40,764 nt of DNA, from positions 1-40,764 of the forward strand of contig CAIOTH010000039.1 in assembly GCA_903861145.1 (NCBI GenBank), in the 5' to 3' direction. The DNA comes from an uncultured Bacteroidota bacterium (GTDB lineage Bacteria > Bacteroidota > Bacteroidia > Chitinophagales > LD1). Position 1 is the first letter of the stretch. Each line of letters begins with the position of its first letter. Made by a program: the position numbers and the translations under genes. Below, one piece after another: positions 17,902-25,937 of this stretch. The notes beneath the pieces were generated by a model. The model saw only the letters and a program-made list of their open reading frames with translations, was not told where the DNA came from and did no database searches.

Positions 17902-18861
17902 TTAGTATTGCCCATATCTATGCGATAGCCTTGGTTGCCATGCAGGTGTATTATCTTGATCCACAATCGAAATTTGGTCAATGGCAAAATTCTTGTCTTC
18001 AATTACGTACCTTAGTGAAATAGCTTTGTTCGGCACATCAGTTACAAAAACAGCGACAACATATATTTTATCAATTCTGATGAACAGGCGATAGGTCAAC
18101 AATTTATTGCTCACCTTATATTTTAACAGTTGGTTTTCCAATCTCTCCTTTCGTTTTCCAATTCTATGAACATACTCCGGAGAAAATCTCTCTTCCAATG
18201 ATTTAAAATCTGAGTGGCTAACCAACTGAATATCCTTTTGAGCAAGAGCCGTCAAAAAAATATTTCCCTGATTGCTATAAGGAGTAAATATCATTTTTGC
18301 AAGGCCAAGTTTGTTAGTTTTAGAAATCCGAAAGTATAACTCAAGAATACCCCTTGCCTTAGCAAACGCCGAGTTATAAGTAATTACAGCATAACGCTGC
18401 CGGGACGATTCAATAGACAGAATATCTTTTTCGATCAATTCATATTTTTGAAGAGTGCCTACTACACGTTTATTTATATCAAAAAATGTTCTTACCGTTT
18501 CCATTGAATCCATGTATAGAGGGTCAATGAACATATTAATATCATTGAAACGACCCGTTTCCATTAGCGCCAGAACCGAATCAATGTTTGACGAGTCCAT
18601 TTTTTCAAACAGGGCGTTCGTTTCCACTTTATAGAAACTATGATCAAAATTATTTAATATGCCTGCCGCTGTATTTTGGTCGGCCTGCAGTGCGCCAAAC
18701 TTAGGCGCGCGAATTGGCGCGAAGAATTCCATATCCAGGTTTTTTAAATTGACCAATCCCTCTTGTGCAAACAAATCAAGGATTGGTTGGTCCTCCTGGG
18801 CTTTGGAAATAAATCCAACAAAAAGTAAACTCAACAAAACGACAAATTTGAATTTGTTCAC
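17902..18861 (-). CDS. Exported protein of unknown function
   Basis: 319 residues with a signal peptide (MNKFKFVVLLSLLFVGFISKAQ). I do not recognise the family. The body is mixed alpha/beta without cysteine pairs or an obvious catalytic motif, and carries a Lys/Arg-rich stretch (HRIGKRKERLENQLLKYK). A minus-strand TATTTTCG box lies just upstream of the start (about 18885-18892). It is convergent with murI and faces a repeat-rich spacer upstream. Base composition looks like its neighbours. It could be a lineage-specific periplasmic protein. Confidence 0.75.
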   Translation of the reverse strand: MNKFKFVVLLSLLFVGFISKAQEDQPILDLFAQEGLVNLKNLDMEFFAPIRAPKFGALQADQNTAAGILNNFDHSFYKVETNALFEKMDSSNIDSVLALMETGRFNDINMFIDPLYMDSMETVRTFFDINKRVVGTLQKYELIEKDILSIESSRQRYAVITYNSAFAKARGILELYFRISKTNKLGLAKMIFTPYSNQGNIFLTALAQKDIQLVSHSDFKSLEERFSPEYVHRIGKRKERLENQLLKYKVSNKLLTYRLFIRIDKIYVVAVFVTDVPNKAISLRYVIEDKNFAIDQISIVDQDNTPAWQPRLSHRYGQY

Positions 18862-19150
18862 GTCTAGATTTATTTATATCGAAAATAATTAATTCTGCAG
18901 CAAGGGATAATTATCCGCACCCTGCCTATAAGTTTTTATTTAAGTTATTGGGAGTCTGTTTAGTTTTGTGATTGAGTTTAATTGGGACCGGTAGGACTGT
19001 TGTTCGTGGCTTGGCTTGGTTCGCATGACATGGGAGGCTTAATACGAGATTACTCATTGCTCTTTTTTTAAGAAATTGGAATTCGTGAATGCTTAAACAT
19101 TATGGGTGTATAGTCTAAGCATTTGCCTGGTCGGAGAGCCGGAACCATGA

Positions 19151-19300
19151 AAAAGGTTACAAAGGGTTACAAAAGGTTACATTTTCCATTTTCGAGTTTC
19201 AGGTTGAAAAATGCGGGGAGAGGCAAAAAGTTGACAAAACTTGACAAAACCCGACAAAATCTATTTTCCATCGTCAAAAAGTACACAAAAGTACACCGAA
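19151..19300. repeat. Three runs of 10-bp tandem units
   Basis: Units are AAAAGGTTAC-type (three copies, 19151-19180), TTGACAAAAC x2 plus CCGACAAAAT (19231-19260), and GTACACAAAA plus GTACACCGAA (19281-19300). All share a period of exactly 10 bp and an AC-AAAA core. The middle run recurs at 34137-34173. Confidence 0.7.
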
Positions 19301-19402
19301 TTAGCGGTTTAGCCTTTTTACCGTAATTCTTCGCACGCCGGATGCAAGTTTGATGCAACAGAAATTAACCAGGACCAAACCAACTTTAACGTCAAAAAGC
19401 TA

Positions 19403-19410
19403 TAAATTTG
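19403..19410 (+). promoter_or_regulatory. -7-like box before the thioredoxin gene
   Basis: TAAATTTG matches TAnnTTTG. Its TTG is in frame with the gene and would add eight residues if misread as a start. No clear -33 is present. Confidence 0.3.
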
Positions 19411-19431
19411 AAGGCTGAAAATTTATATATT

Positions 19432-20637
19432 ATGAAGAAATACGTTGCGGTGCTTGCTCTATTTTTCTCGATGGCAGTTGTAGGCCCTGGCCTGCATGCC
19501 GAAGAAGGCATTCAGTTTAATCATGATAAGAAGTTTCAGGAAGTGCTGGATATGGCTAAGGCACAGGGCAAGCTGGTTTTTATGGATTGCTATACCTCGT
19601 GGTGTGGGCCATGTAAGAGGTTAGCGGCTACTGTGTTTACGGACTCGGCAGTGGGTGTGTTTTTTAATGCCACTTTTGTAAATGCCAAGTTTGATATGGA
19701 GAAGGACGATGGCCTTACGATTTCGAACAAATACTCTATACGCGCCTACCCCACCCTGCTTTGGTTGGATGGTGATGGTAATGTAAAACATAAAATAGTG
19801 GGCGGCCTGGATGCCCCAAGCTTAATAGAAAATGGTCGCAAGGCTGTTGACCCAACGCCGGGTATTTTGGCTGGGTTACGTAAGCAGTACGCCGATGGCA
19901 GCCGCGATGTAAATGTTTTGCGTGATTATGTGAATGCACTGTACGATTCGCAGGAGAAGTATGAGGATGTTTTTAAGGAATATCTTAGTCACTTAACGGC
20001 TTCGCAAATGAGCGACCCGAAGCATACCAAAACGATTTTTAATTTGACGAATGATCTTAAATCGCCGGGATTGAGTTACCTGGTGAAGAACAAAGATTAC
20101 TACGCGCATTTAATGGGCGAACAGATTTTTGACAATAAGATTAACCAGATAGCCACTAAAGCTGTAAGCGAAGCGCCGCGTGCCGACGATAAGGATTTGT
20201 ATGAAGGCGCCATGAAATTGCTTAAGGCCAATAAGGCACCCGACCATGTAGAGAAGACCTTGAAACTATCGATGGATTATTACTACCACATGGGTGATTG
20301 GGTGAATTATGATAAAAATGCTTCGGCCTACGTTAAAAAATATGCGACAAAAAATGCTGCCGTACTAAACGACGTAGCCTGGAATTATTACATGGTGATA
20401 CATAACAACGACCAATTGGTTAAGGCCGCTAAATGGGCTTATGCAGCCATTAACATGGACAATAAATACACTTACAATTTAACCTACGCGTGGCTGCTTT
20501 ACAAGCTTGAAAACTATAAAGAAGCATCGCTGGCCTGCGATTACGCTATTATCCGCGCTAAGGAAGAAAACGTACAGCCTTCATCAGCTACTTCTTTAAA
20601 AGAATACATAGCTAATGCGATGAAGAAAACGCAATAG
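19432..20637 (+). CDS. Exported thioredoxin-domain protein with TPR-like helices
   Basis: 401 residues from ATG 19432, where a signal peptide begins (MKKYVAVLALFFSMAVVGPGLHA). The thioredoxin domain follows at about 30-140 with WCGPC at 57-61 (GKLVFMDCYTSWCGPCKRL). After it, about 250 residues are helical and TPR-like (VLNDVAWNYYMVI...AAKWAYAAINMDNKYTYNLTYAWLLYKLENYKEASLACDYAI). It probably handles disulfides in the periplasm, with the repeats binding a partner. The frame opens at a TTG at 19408, but that lies in a -7-like box and precedes the signal peptide. It converges with the DUF4173-like gene. Confidence 0.85.
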   Translation: MKKYVAVLALFFSMAVVGPGLHAEEGIQFNHDKKFQEVLDMAKAQGKLVFMDCYTSWCGPCKRLAATVFTDSAVGVFFNATFVNAKFDMEKDDGLTISNKYSIRAYPTLLWLDGDGNVKHKIVGGLDAPSLIENGRKAVDPTPGILAGLRKQYADGSRDVNVLRDYVNALYDSQEKYEDVFKEYLSHLTASQMSDPKHTKTIFNLTNDLKSPGLSYLVKNKDYYAHLMGEQIFDNKINQIATKAVSEAPRADDKDLYEGAMKLLKANKAPDHVEKTLKLSMDYYYHMGDWVNYDKNASAYVKKYATKNAAVLNDVAWNYYMVIHNNDQLVKAAKWAYAAINMDNKYTYNLTYAWLLYKLENYKEASLACDYAIIRAKEENVQPSSATSLKEYIANAMKKTQ

Positions 20638-20646
20638 GGCAACCGT

Positions 20647-22140
20647 TTAATGATAGGGCAGCTCATTGTTGGCCATCATTTTATTTATGGCATTAAGGTT
20701 TTGCTGCTTACTGAAGCAATAAGATTGCCAGCCCGCTTGGGCCTGATGCGTTTTCAGCCTCTCGTAACTTGCATACATACTGCTTACAACCTGCGGAGTA
20801 AATACCTGGATATGGTGCGTTGGCTCCTTCCTTTCGGTGGCATAGTATTTAAAAAGTGTGGCGAGAGAGGTATGGCTCAGTTGCGCCTGGTAGCCGCGGT
20901 CGATGTAGCCGAGTTCGAGTTCTTTAAAATTTTTGCAGTTGTAGTTTACAATCAACTCATCCCAGTTAATGAAGCAGGCGATGATGAATACAGCATAGAA
21001 TACCCAGGCATTTTTGCGGAAGAGAAACCAGTTGCTTTTGCGCTGCATTACCTTAATAAAAGTTGTAGTAAGGCCAACGAGGCATAAAAGTAGATAAACG
21101 TACACGCCTATTCTTCTTCGCGTTAAGCCTGATGATTCAATGATCCACCAGTTGCGATTGGCGGTGGTAATAACCAGTATTGCGTTTTGAGCAATCCATA
21201 AGTAAGCGAGTGACTTGAGCCATTTGTTGCTTTCGAAAAAGTTAAGGTAGCCGCGAAAGACAAACAGAATTACGGCGATGGCCATAATGATGGAAATGAT
21301 AAGCGTGTCGGTACCATCGTGCAGATATTTAGCAATAGTGATGCCTTCGGGCAGGCGGTTGGCTATCCACATGTAAAACACATCGATGCCGTTAACGCAG
21401 AGTAGAACAAGGTTGAGCATGGAGAATAAAATGATACCGGTTAGTAGTTCGTTGGGCACCGATAAGGTTTTACCTAAATCGGTTAGCAAGTGTTGGTCGA
21501 GCGTAATGGTTTGGAGGTTATCTGGCGAATGGCCATCGGCCTCGTTTATATTACGAATAATGTACTGTTTGAAAAGGCCGAACAACAGGAAGAACCCGAA
21601 TGCAGTGAAAATGCACCAGTCGATGCTGATGAAATCGAGGTTAATCTGGTCGACGAATTTGGCAAATATGGGATTAGCGGCACGATAGACAAACACAAAG
21701 ACAAGTGTAATAATGGCGGGTACTACAAACAACAACAGTCGCGTAAAATTGCTGGTAGAATTACCCTCACCCTGTGTAAACTTTAACGAGCCACTAAAGA
21801 ACCGTGGTATGGAAGTTGCGGTTGATATGAAGCTATTGAATGCTGCAATGAGCAAAGAAGATTCGGTATTAAAACTTAGGCTGGCAAGCATAAAAAGCGA
21901 GCATAGGTTTGCCAGCCACGGAAGCGTGGTGCCCCACCAAAAAACAAAAAATGCTGAAAGCAGATAACCAGTGGCAACTGCGAGCCAGGCTGAACGTTTA
22001 ATGAGGGTTTTGTCTTTTAAAAAAAGCAGCAGCACAATGAGCAGGCTAAACAACAGAAAGTTTAAACCGGCGCTTTGGCGGTAAAAAAGATAGCTGAAAA
22101 GGGCTGTTGCTACCAGGATAAATATGTCGTTCGTTTTCAT
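20647..22140 (-). CDS. DUF4153/DUF4173-type polytopic membrane protein
   Basis: 497 residues with roughly ten or more hydrophobic helices (for example FLLFSLLIVLLLFL and IITLVFVFVYRAANPIF). A signature RRRIGVYVYLLLCLVGLTTTF precedes a soluble C-terminal part of about 110 residues (LELGYIDRGYQAQLSHTSLA). This matches the DUF4153/DUF4173 group of inner-membrane proteins of unknown function. It is the last gene of the minus-strand membrane cluster; 29 bp separate it from the DUF1361 gene, so co-transcription is likely. The choice between the two DUF names is uncertain. Confidence 0.75.
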   Translation of the reverse strand: MKTNDIFILVATALFSYLFYRQSAGLNFLLFSLLIVLLLFLKDKTLIKRSAWLAVATGYLLSAFFVFWWGTTLPWLANLCSLFMLASLSFNTESSLLIAAFNSFISTATSIPRFFSGSLKFTQGEGNSTSNFTRLLLFVVPAIITLVFVFVYRAANPIFAKFVDQINLDFISIDWCIFTAFGFFLLFGLFKQYIIRNINEADGHSPDNLQTITLDQHLLTDLGKTLSVPNELLTGIILFSMLNLVLLCVNGIDVFYMWIANRLPEGITIAKYLHDGTDTLIISIIMAIAVILFVFRGYLNFFESNKWLKSLAYLWIAQNAILVITTANRNWWIIESSGLTRRRIGVYVYLLLCLVGLTTTFIKVMQRKSNWFLFRKNAWVFYAVFIIACFINWDELIVNYNCKNFKELELGYIDRGYQAQLSHTSLATLFKYYATERKEPTHHIQVFTPQVVSSMYASYERLKTHQAQAGWQSYCFSKQQNLNAINKMMANNELPYH

Positions 22141-22169
22141 GGTTTTAGTTTGATGGTTTTGGAAAAGAA

Positions 22170-22808
22170 CTATTCGGTAATAAATATGGATTCGAAAATG
22201 AAGAAGATGAGAGATAGCAGGGTGCCTGTTACTATTGTTACACAGTATGCACGGGGATAAATAGTTGGGTGAAGAATACGGCTCACGGTATCGGATGTTA
22301 TTTGAAAGGGATTAGTGAGTAAATCCCATGTGTTAAAGCGGAGAAACCTGCCTACGTAAATACCGTAGCCCGAAATGAGCATGGTAAATAGCATAAGGCC
22401 TTTTGCTTTCCAGGGAAGGAAGAGGGTTTTGAGCTTTTTAAAAACGATATGCGCCGATAGAATGCCTAACAGCAAACCGGTAAATGCAAAGGAGTAGAGC
22501 AAAATTGCATCGTACCAAAAAGGGAAGTTAATGCGTGGTTTTAGATGTAGAAAATCGGTGATGATGTAGGGTGCGTTTGGAAAAAAGACGAGCCATGTTG
22601 CGAGGTAAAGAAAAAGATGAACGGGCCGCGACTCGTCTTTTAATTGCATGGCGAACCAAAGGGGGACCCAGGCTAAAATCAAATTCCAGGGCAAAAAGAT
22701 GAAGGTGATGTTATGGGTAATTACAATGCGGCCGACTTCGATAAAACAGCAAAATGCAGATAACAGTGCCAGCCGAGGAATAATAGAATGGAGCTTTGAT
22801 TGTAACAT
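22170..22808 (-). CDS. DUF1361 membrane protein
   Basis: 212 residues with six or so transmembrane helices. The DUF1361 pattern is visible in FLPWNLILAWVPLWFAM and in ATWLVFFPNAPYIITDFLHL, with a conserved NAPY-x3-D segment. Function is unknown; the family is found in many bacteria as single-gene inner-membrane proteins. It stands 29 bp before the DUF4173-like gene and about 250 bp after the regulated 168-residue membrane protein, in the same orientation. Confidence 0.85.
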   Translation of the reverse strand: MLQSKLHSIIPRLALLSAFCCFIEVGRIVITHNITFIFLPWNLILAWVPLWFAMQLKDESRPVHLFLYLATWLVFFPNAPYIITDFLHLKPRINFPFWYDAILLYSFAFTGLLLGILSAHIVFKKLKTLFLPWKAKGLMLFTMLISGYGIYVGRFLRFNTWDLLTNPFQITSDTVSRILHPTIYPRAYCVTIVTGTLLSLIFFIFESIFITE

Positions 22809-22853
22809 GGTTTTTGTTTTGGGTTAGGTAGGTTTGTTTAATAGGCGGGCGCA

Positions 22854-23090
22854 TTACTCATTATAAAAAATACCTAAGGCGTGATATACCAGGCTTACCA
22901 TGGACAATTTTCGATTCAATCGCTTTTCGTTATCATCCCTTTTAACCGCTGGCGTTTCCTTTCCAGCAAGACACCGGTTGGCAAGCGCGATTGCCGCAAT
23001 AAAAGCCGCATCACCGGCTAATTTCAAAACACTGTTTTTTCGAACGCGCATTGCAAAGAGTTTAAAAAATGATGTTGAGCCGGTCTTCAT
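22854..23090 (-). CDS. Doubtful small hypothetical protein
   Basis: A 78-residue open frame starts inside the 3' end of the upstream membrane-protein gene (29-base overlap) and ends 45 bp before the DUF1361 gene. The product has one weak hydrophobic patch (LAGDAAFIAAIALA) and a basic middle, and matches nothing I know. A plus-strand frame of similar length covers the same DNA, which weakens the case. If false, 22809-23061 is a plain non-coding gap. Confidence 0.3.
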   Translation of the reverse strand: MKTGSTSFFKLFAMRVRKNSVLKLAGDAAFIAAIALANRCLAGKETPAVKRDDNEKRLNRKLSMVSLVYHALGIFYNE

Positions 23091-23568
23091 TTGTCAATTT
23101 CTCCAACGCCAGTGTTTTGGTTCGGCATATCCAAAGCGGTATAAACCCGATTACGCCGAATGAACAATCGATGAAGCGCCACCAAATTGGCAAGCCACGC
23201 AAGCCACCAACAATTAAGGCAAAGGGCAAAACCATGATGCAGGCTATCATACCAAACTCGAGCACCCAAATGTTTTTAACCGGGTCTTTTATTACTCCGA
23301 TAAAAGCAATGGCAATAACAAAGTGTGCGAAAGCCAGCCAGTCGTTACCATAAAACAGAAATGGATATCGGGCACCGGTATCCTGCACGGCGTGTAAAAC
23401 AGTTGTAAGCAGGCTGCCCATAGCTGTATCGGCAGGAATGTATTTGAGAATGAGCGTTAGTTCGGTTTCGGCGGGTATAGCAGTTGCGCCACTAAAGATT
23501 AGGGCGGCCATAAAAAAGATGATGATGTATCTTATTTGGCTTTTGAGTTTGGTTATGTTGTTGTGCAT
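23062..23568 (-). CDS. Four-helix membrane protein behind a palindromic operator
   Basis: 168 residues from the ATG at 23568. About four hydrophobic segments are visible (IIIFFMAALIFSGATAI, FAHFVIAIAFIGVI, FGMIACIMVLPFALIVGG, FGVIGFIPLWI), with a conserved-looking GLPIWWRFIDCSFGVIG. I know similar unnamed proteins beside winged-helix regulators in Bacteroidota but cannot give a function. The frame is open to 23604, but the start at 23568 is preferred because it lies exactly 10 nt from a palindrome, just as the other regulated gene does. It follows the regulator gene by 42 bp. Confidence 0.75.
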   Translation of the reverse strand: MHNNITKLKSQIRYIIIFFMAALIFSGATAIPAETELTLILKYIPADTAMGSLLTTVLHAVQDTGARYPFLFYGNDWLAFAHFVIAIAFIGVIKDPVKNIWVLEFGMIACIMVLPFALIVGGLRGLPIWWRFIDCSFGVIGFIPLWICRTKTLALEKLTNEDRLNIIF

Positions 23569-23578
23569 TTTAAAAGTG

Positions 23579-23593
23579 CTTTGAATTTCAAAG
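23579..23593 (-). promoter_or_regulatory. Palindromic operator 1 (CTTTGAATTTCAAAG)
   Basis: A perfect 15-bp palindrome (seven-base arms, one central base) lies between the regulator stop codon and the 23568 start codon. The 10 bases between it and the ATG (TTTAAAAGTG on the plus strand) differ by one base from those at operator 2. It is the likely binding site of the winged-helix protein encoded next to it. Confidence 0.65.
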
Positions 23594-23610
23594 TGAAAAG
23601 ACAAAAAAAT

Positions 23611-23913
23611 TTATTTTCTATTCTGCTTTACCAATTTTTCAAGTGCATTGAGGTGATAGTTGAATTCTTTACGGCCCAGGTTAGTTACTACGTAGGAGGT
23701 TTTGGTTTTCTTTCCTACAAACTCTTTTTTAACTGCTATATAATCCAGCTTTTCGAGCGCAGAGATATGGCTGGCGAGATTACCATCGGTAACATCCAGC
23801 AGCTCTTTAAACGAAAGAAAGTCAACGTGCTCGTTCACCATCAACGCACTCATTATACCCAACCTTATCCGATTTTCGAAAGCCTTATTCAATTTGTCAA
23901 TTACCTCTTTCAC
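23611..23913 (-). CDS. Winged-helix transcriptional regulator (HTH_34 type)
   Basis: 100 residues and a single winged-helix domain: FENRIRLGIMSALMVNEHVDF (helix 1), SFKELLDVTDGNLASHISALEKLDYI (helices 2-3, recognition helix), and a two-stranded wing VKKEFVGKKTKTSYVVTNLGRKEF. This matches the small Bacteroidota regulators of the PF13601 type, which are usually encoded beside the membrane proteins they control. No effector domain is fused. It sits between two membrane-protein genes, both of which carry a matching palindrome directly upstream, and so probably represses its own operon. The signal sensed is unknown. Confidence 0.88.
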   Translation of the reverse strand: MKEVIDKLNKAFENRIRLGIMSALMVNEHVDFLSFKELLDVTDGNLASHISALEKLDYIAVKKEFVGKKTKTSYVVTNLGRKEFNYHLNALEKLVKQNRK

Positions 23914-23945
23914 CGTAGTTTCCTCTTCCTTGCTTTATATAACTT

Positions 23946-24605
23946 TTACCAAAACCTTTTTTCCTTTGGTTGAGCCTCGTAACGCACATACATCAAAAGG
24001 CCATAAATAATATGTAAAACACCAAAACCAATCATCCAAAATGTTATACCATACCCAATGAAGAAGCAACCAACAAGACCGAGAATGATTTCGGAGAAGC
24101 CGAGCCATCTTATTTCGTCGACAGTATATTTAGATGCGTTAACCAAGGCAAGGCCGTAGAATATTAGTGTGGTTGGCGCTACCATACCAAACCAGCCATA
24201 TTTTAAAAGAACCAGGCAGTAAATGCCACCGGCTACCAAAGGTATAGCGAGGTTAACTATCAGGCGCCTACCGGCGATATCCCATATTTTCTGCCCCTTG
24301 CTTTTGGCGTTACGTGTGGTAAAGAAGACAGCGAATAATAAGGACAAAACCAACACCGCGCTGGCATCAAGAATACAAAACGTATGAAAGTCGATGCTGA
24401 TGTCAACCGGGATTTCGCGGGCAAAATGCTTGTATTCGGAATTGAGCTTTTGGTGTATATATAAATGGAAGGCAATGGCACCAGCCATGGCGAAAAAGCC
24501 CGCGAAAACACCCGCCAGCCCGCTAAGCGAGATAAAACGCGAAGAGCGTTCCATCATGCTTCTAATCTCTTTTATCTGCTCTAATTGTTCGTTTGGTTCG
24601 CTCAT
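23946..24605 (-). CDS. Polytopic membrane protein heading the regulator operon
   Basis: 219 residues. A soluble N-terminus (about 25 residues, EQLEQIKEIRSMMERSSRFI) is followed by six or so helices, including LSGLAGVFAGFFAMAGAIAF and ILGLVGCFFIGYGITFWMIGFGVLHIIYGLLMY. I do not know a function. It is the first gene of the operon, with a well-formed promoter and operator 2 upstream; the regulator follows after 32 bp. A membrane protein plus regulator pair of this kind suggests sensing of membrane or envelope state, which is inference. Confidence 0.8.
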   Translation of the reverse strand: MSEPNEQLEQIKEIRSMMERSSRFISLSGLAGVFAGFFAMAGAIAFHLYIHQKLNSEYKHFAREIPVDISIDFHTFCILDASAVLVLSLLFAVFFTTRNAKSKGQKIWDIAGRRLIVNLAIPLVAGGIYCLVLLKYGWFGMVAPTTLIFYGLALVNASKYTVDEIRWLGFSEIILGLVGCFFIGYGITFWMIGFGVLHIIYGLLMYVRYEAQPKEKRFW

Positions 24606-24615
24606 TATAAAAGTG

Positions 24616-24630
24616 CTTTGTAATGCAAAG
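24616..24630 (-). promoter_or_regulatory. Palindromic operator 2 (CTTTGTAATGCAAAG)
   Basis: A 15-bp palindrome with one mismatched pair lies exactly 10 nt upstream of the 24605 start codon. Its CAAAG half (CTTTG on the minus strand) is also the end of the -7 box, so a bound protein would block transcription. The flanking TATAAAAGTG is nearly the same as at operator 1. Confidence 0.7.
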
Positions 24631-24656
24631 TAAATTGAAAAATCTGAATTTTCAAA
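24626..24656 (-). promoter_or_regulatory. Promoter of the membrane/regulator operon
   Basis: On the minus strand: TTTG (24656-24653), a spacer of exactly 19 nt, then TTACTTTG (24633-24626). This differs from TAnnTTTG by one base. The -7 box overlaps operator 2, the arrangement expected for a repressed promoter. Confidence 0.65.
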
Positions 24657-24701
24657 CGGATTAGCGGCGTTAATAGAATTTAACGATTAAGGAAATTGGA
24701 G

Positions 24702-25409
24702 CTACATGCCTTCAGCGGGCATCGTATCGACAATGGCGGGGTTGGTATCTCTGAACAAAACTTCCACTGAACTCTTGTCTTTATAGAATTTGCCGTCAAG
24801 CCCGATGCGCCACGTGCTTTGGGCCCGGGCTATATATGTGGGTACCCTCTGCCGGTTAAGAAACCCATAGTTTCTGGTCACATCTACTATTTCAAATATG
24901 CTATCGGGACATAGACGGAAGACCTGATATGGTTGAGCAGAATAATCCATTTCCTGATACTGCAACACCGGCATTTCTTCAATTTTTTTGCCCTCATCAT
25001 TAAATGTTGCCAGGATCCTCATCGGATTTCCACTGCCGGCATCGCAGGTTTGGCCACCGTAAAGCAGGACTGTTACATTGCCTCTTTTAAACTTACCAAG
25101 TCTGAGAAAATGGACTGCCGCTATATTTCGCGGCGGATAGTTTGGGCACCAATATTCTTTCAGTAGATCGTATTTATTCATATCTACGCTGTCAAACGCG
25201 GGGTGGCCAGAAGGTTGGTAATCAAAGAAACGCTGATCGGTATCGCAAAAAACGACACACCGATGCCCAACCGTATTCTCGTTGAGGTCGGGGAACATAT
25301 CCCTACACTCTTTAAACTCCCTTTTTCGTTGTCCATGCTGACACCCGCTGGTTAAAAACAACAGCGTTAATGTTCCAAAAAGAAGCGTTGTAACTCGGCA
25401 GGTTTTCAT
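24702..25409 (-). CDS. Putative lipoprotein of unknown function
   Basis: 235 residues. The N-terminus is a lipoprotein signal with lipobox LTSGC and the acylated cysteine at 23. The mature part (about 210 residues) has several cysteines (CRDMF, HRCVVFCDTD, GGQTCDAGSG) and a strand-rich look but no family I recognise. It is separated from the regulated operon by about 100 bp and is read in the same direction, upstream of it. Divergent from the DUF962 gene. Confidence 0.75.
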   Translation of the reverse strand: MKTCRVTTLLFGTLTLLFLTSGCQHGQRKREFKECRDMFPDLNENTVGHRCVVFCDTDQRFFDYQPSGHPAFDSVDMNKYDLLKEYWCPNYPPRNIAAVHFLRLGKFKRGNVTVLLYGGQTCDAGSGNPMRILATFNDEGKKIEEMPVLQYQEMDYSAQPYQVFRLCPDSIFEIVDVTRNYGFLNRQRVPTYIARAQSTWRIGLDGKFYKDKSSVEVLFRDTNPAIVDTMPAEGM

Positions 25410-25525
25410 CTATATCAAAGTAAAGCTATTTTATAAAATTAATTGCCGCGACCATTTCAAGTTCTGCATTTTTAATCCGCGTTTTTAAACTTTCAACTAT
25501 TATATTAGCCTAAAATACAAGCACC

Positions 25526-25885
25526 ATGGGTACAGACAAAGTATACACCACCTTTTGGGATTTTTATCCGTATTACCTGACTGAGCATGCAAGGCCATTG
25601 AACCGCAGGCTGCATTTTGTAGGTACTACCCTCGTAATTGCCTGTTTTATATTGGCTATAGTGCTTCACAATGGCTGGATATTTTTGGCTATGCCATTGG
25701 CAGGTTATGGATTTGCCTGGGTGGGCCATTTTATTTTTGAGAAGAACAGGCCGGCAACTTTTAAATATCCGTTCTATAGCCTGGCCTCGGATTTTGTAAT
25801 GTATTACCACACCATTACCGGGCAAATTACCCAAAAGGTAAATGAAGCGCACGTTACGGTAGGCGTTCAGAATAAGTGGGCCTGA
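25526..25885 (+). CDS. Mpo1/DUF962-family membrane protein
   Basis: 119 residues. The pattern TFWDFYPYYLTEHARPLNRRLHF, two hydrophobic helices, GYGFAWVGHFIFEKNRPATFKYPFYSLASDF is the DUF962 family. The yeast member Mpo1 is an iron-dependent dioxygenase that shortens 2-hydroxy fatty acids; the histidines here (H18, H27, H73, H93) are in the expected places. In a Bacteroidota cell it may act on sphingolipid-derived or other hydroxy fatty acids, which is inference. It lies 52 bp before the DinB gene on the same strand. Confidence 0.88.
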   Translation: MGTDKVYTTFWDFYPYYLTEHARPLNRRLHFVGTTLVIACFILAIVLHNGWIFLAMPLAGYGFAWVGHFIFEKNRPATFKYPFYSLASDFVMYYHTITGQITQKVNEAHVTVGVQNKWA

Positions 25886-25937
25886 TATAAGAGTAGTAAG
25901 GCAATAACCTTGCGGAGATTGACTAAAACAGAAGTTT

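Larger units (their letters stand above)
18862..19431. other. Long spacer with phased 10-bp repeats
   Basis: 570 bases without a believable gene. The first half is plain AT-rich sequence with the minus-strand start region of the exported-protein gene, a GGATAATTATCC palindrome at about 18905-18916 and an ATGCTTA/TAAGCAT inverted pair (19089-19122). From 19151 to 19300 it contains three consecutive sets of 10-bp tandem units. A TAAATTTG box at 19403-19410 lies before the thioredoxin gene. Short open frames across the repeats are lysine/arginine-rich and unconvincing. Confidence 0.5.

Noticed and set aside
19081-19130. Possible tRNA or small RNA around the ATGCTTA/TAAGCAT pair
   Set aside because: Only a 7-bp stem with a 20-base loop; no cloverleaf or T-arm sequence.
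19151-19300. CRISPR-like array
   Set aside because: Units are 10 bp, without spacers of uniform length, and no cas genes lie in the window.
19123-19326. 67-codon frame in the spacer before the thioredoxin gene
   Set aside because: It reads through the 10-bp repeats and is lysine/arginine-rich without a motif.
22900-23163. Plus-strand frame opposite the membrane cluster
   Set aside because: No family features, and it overlaps the end of a likely real minus-strand gene.
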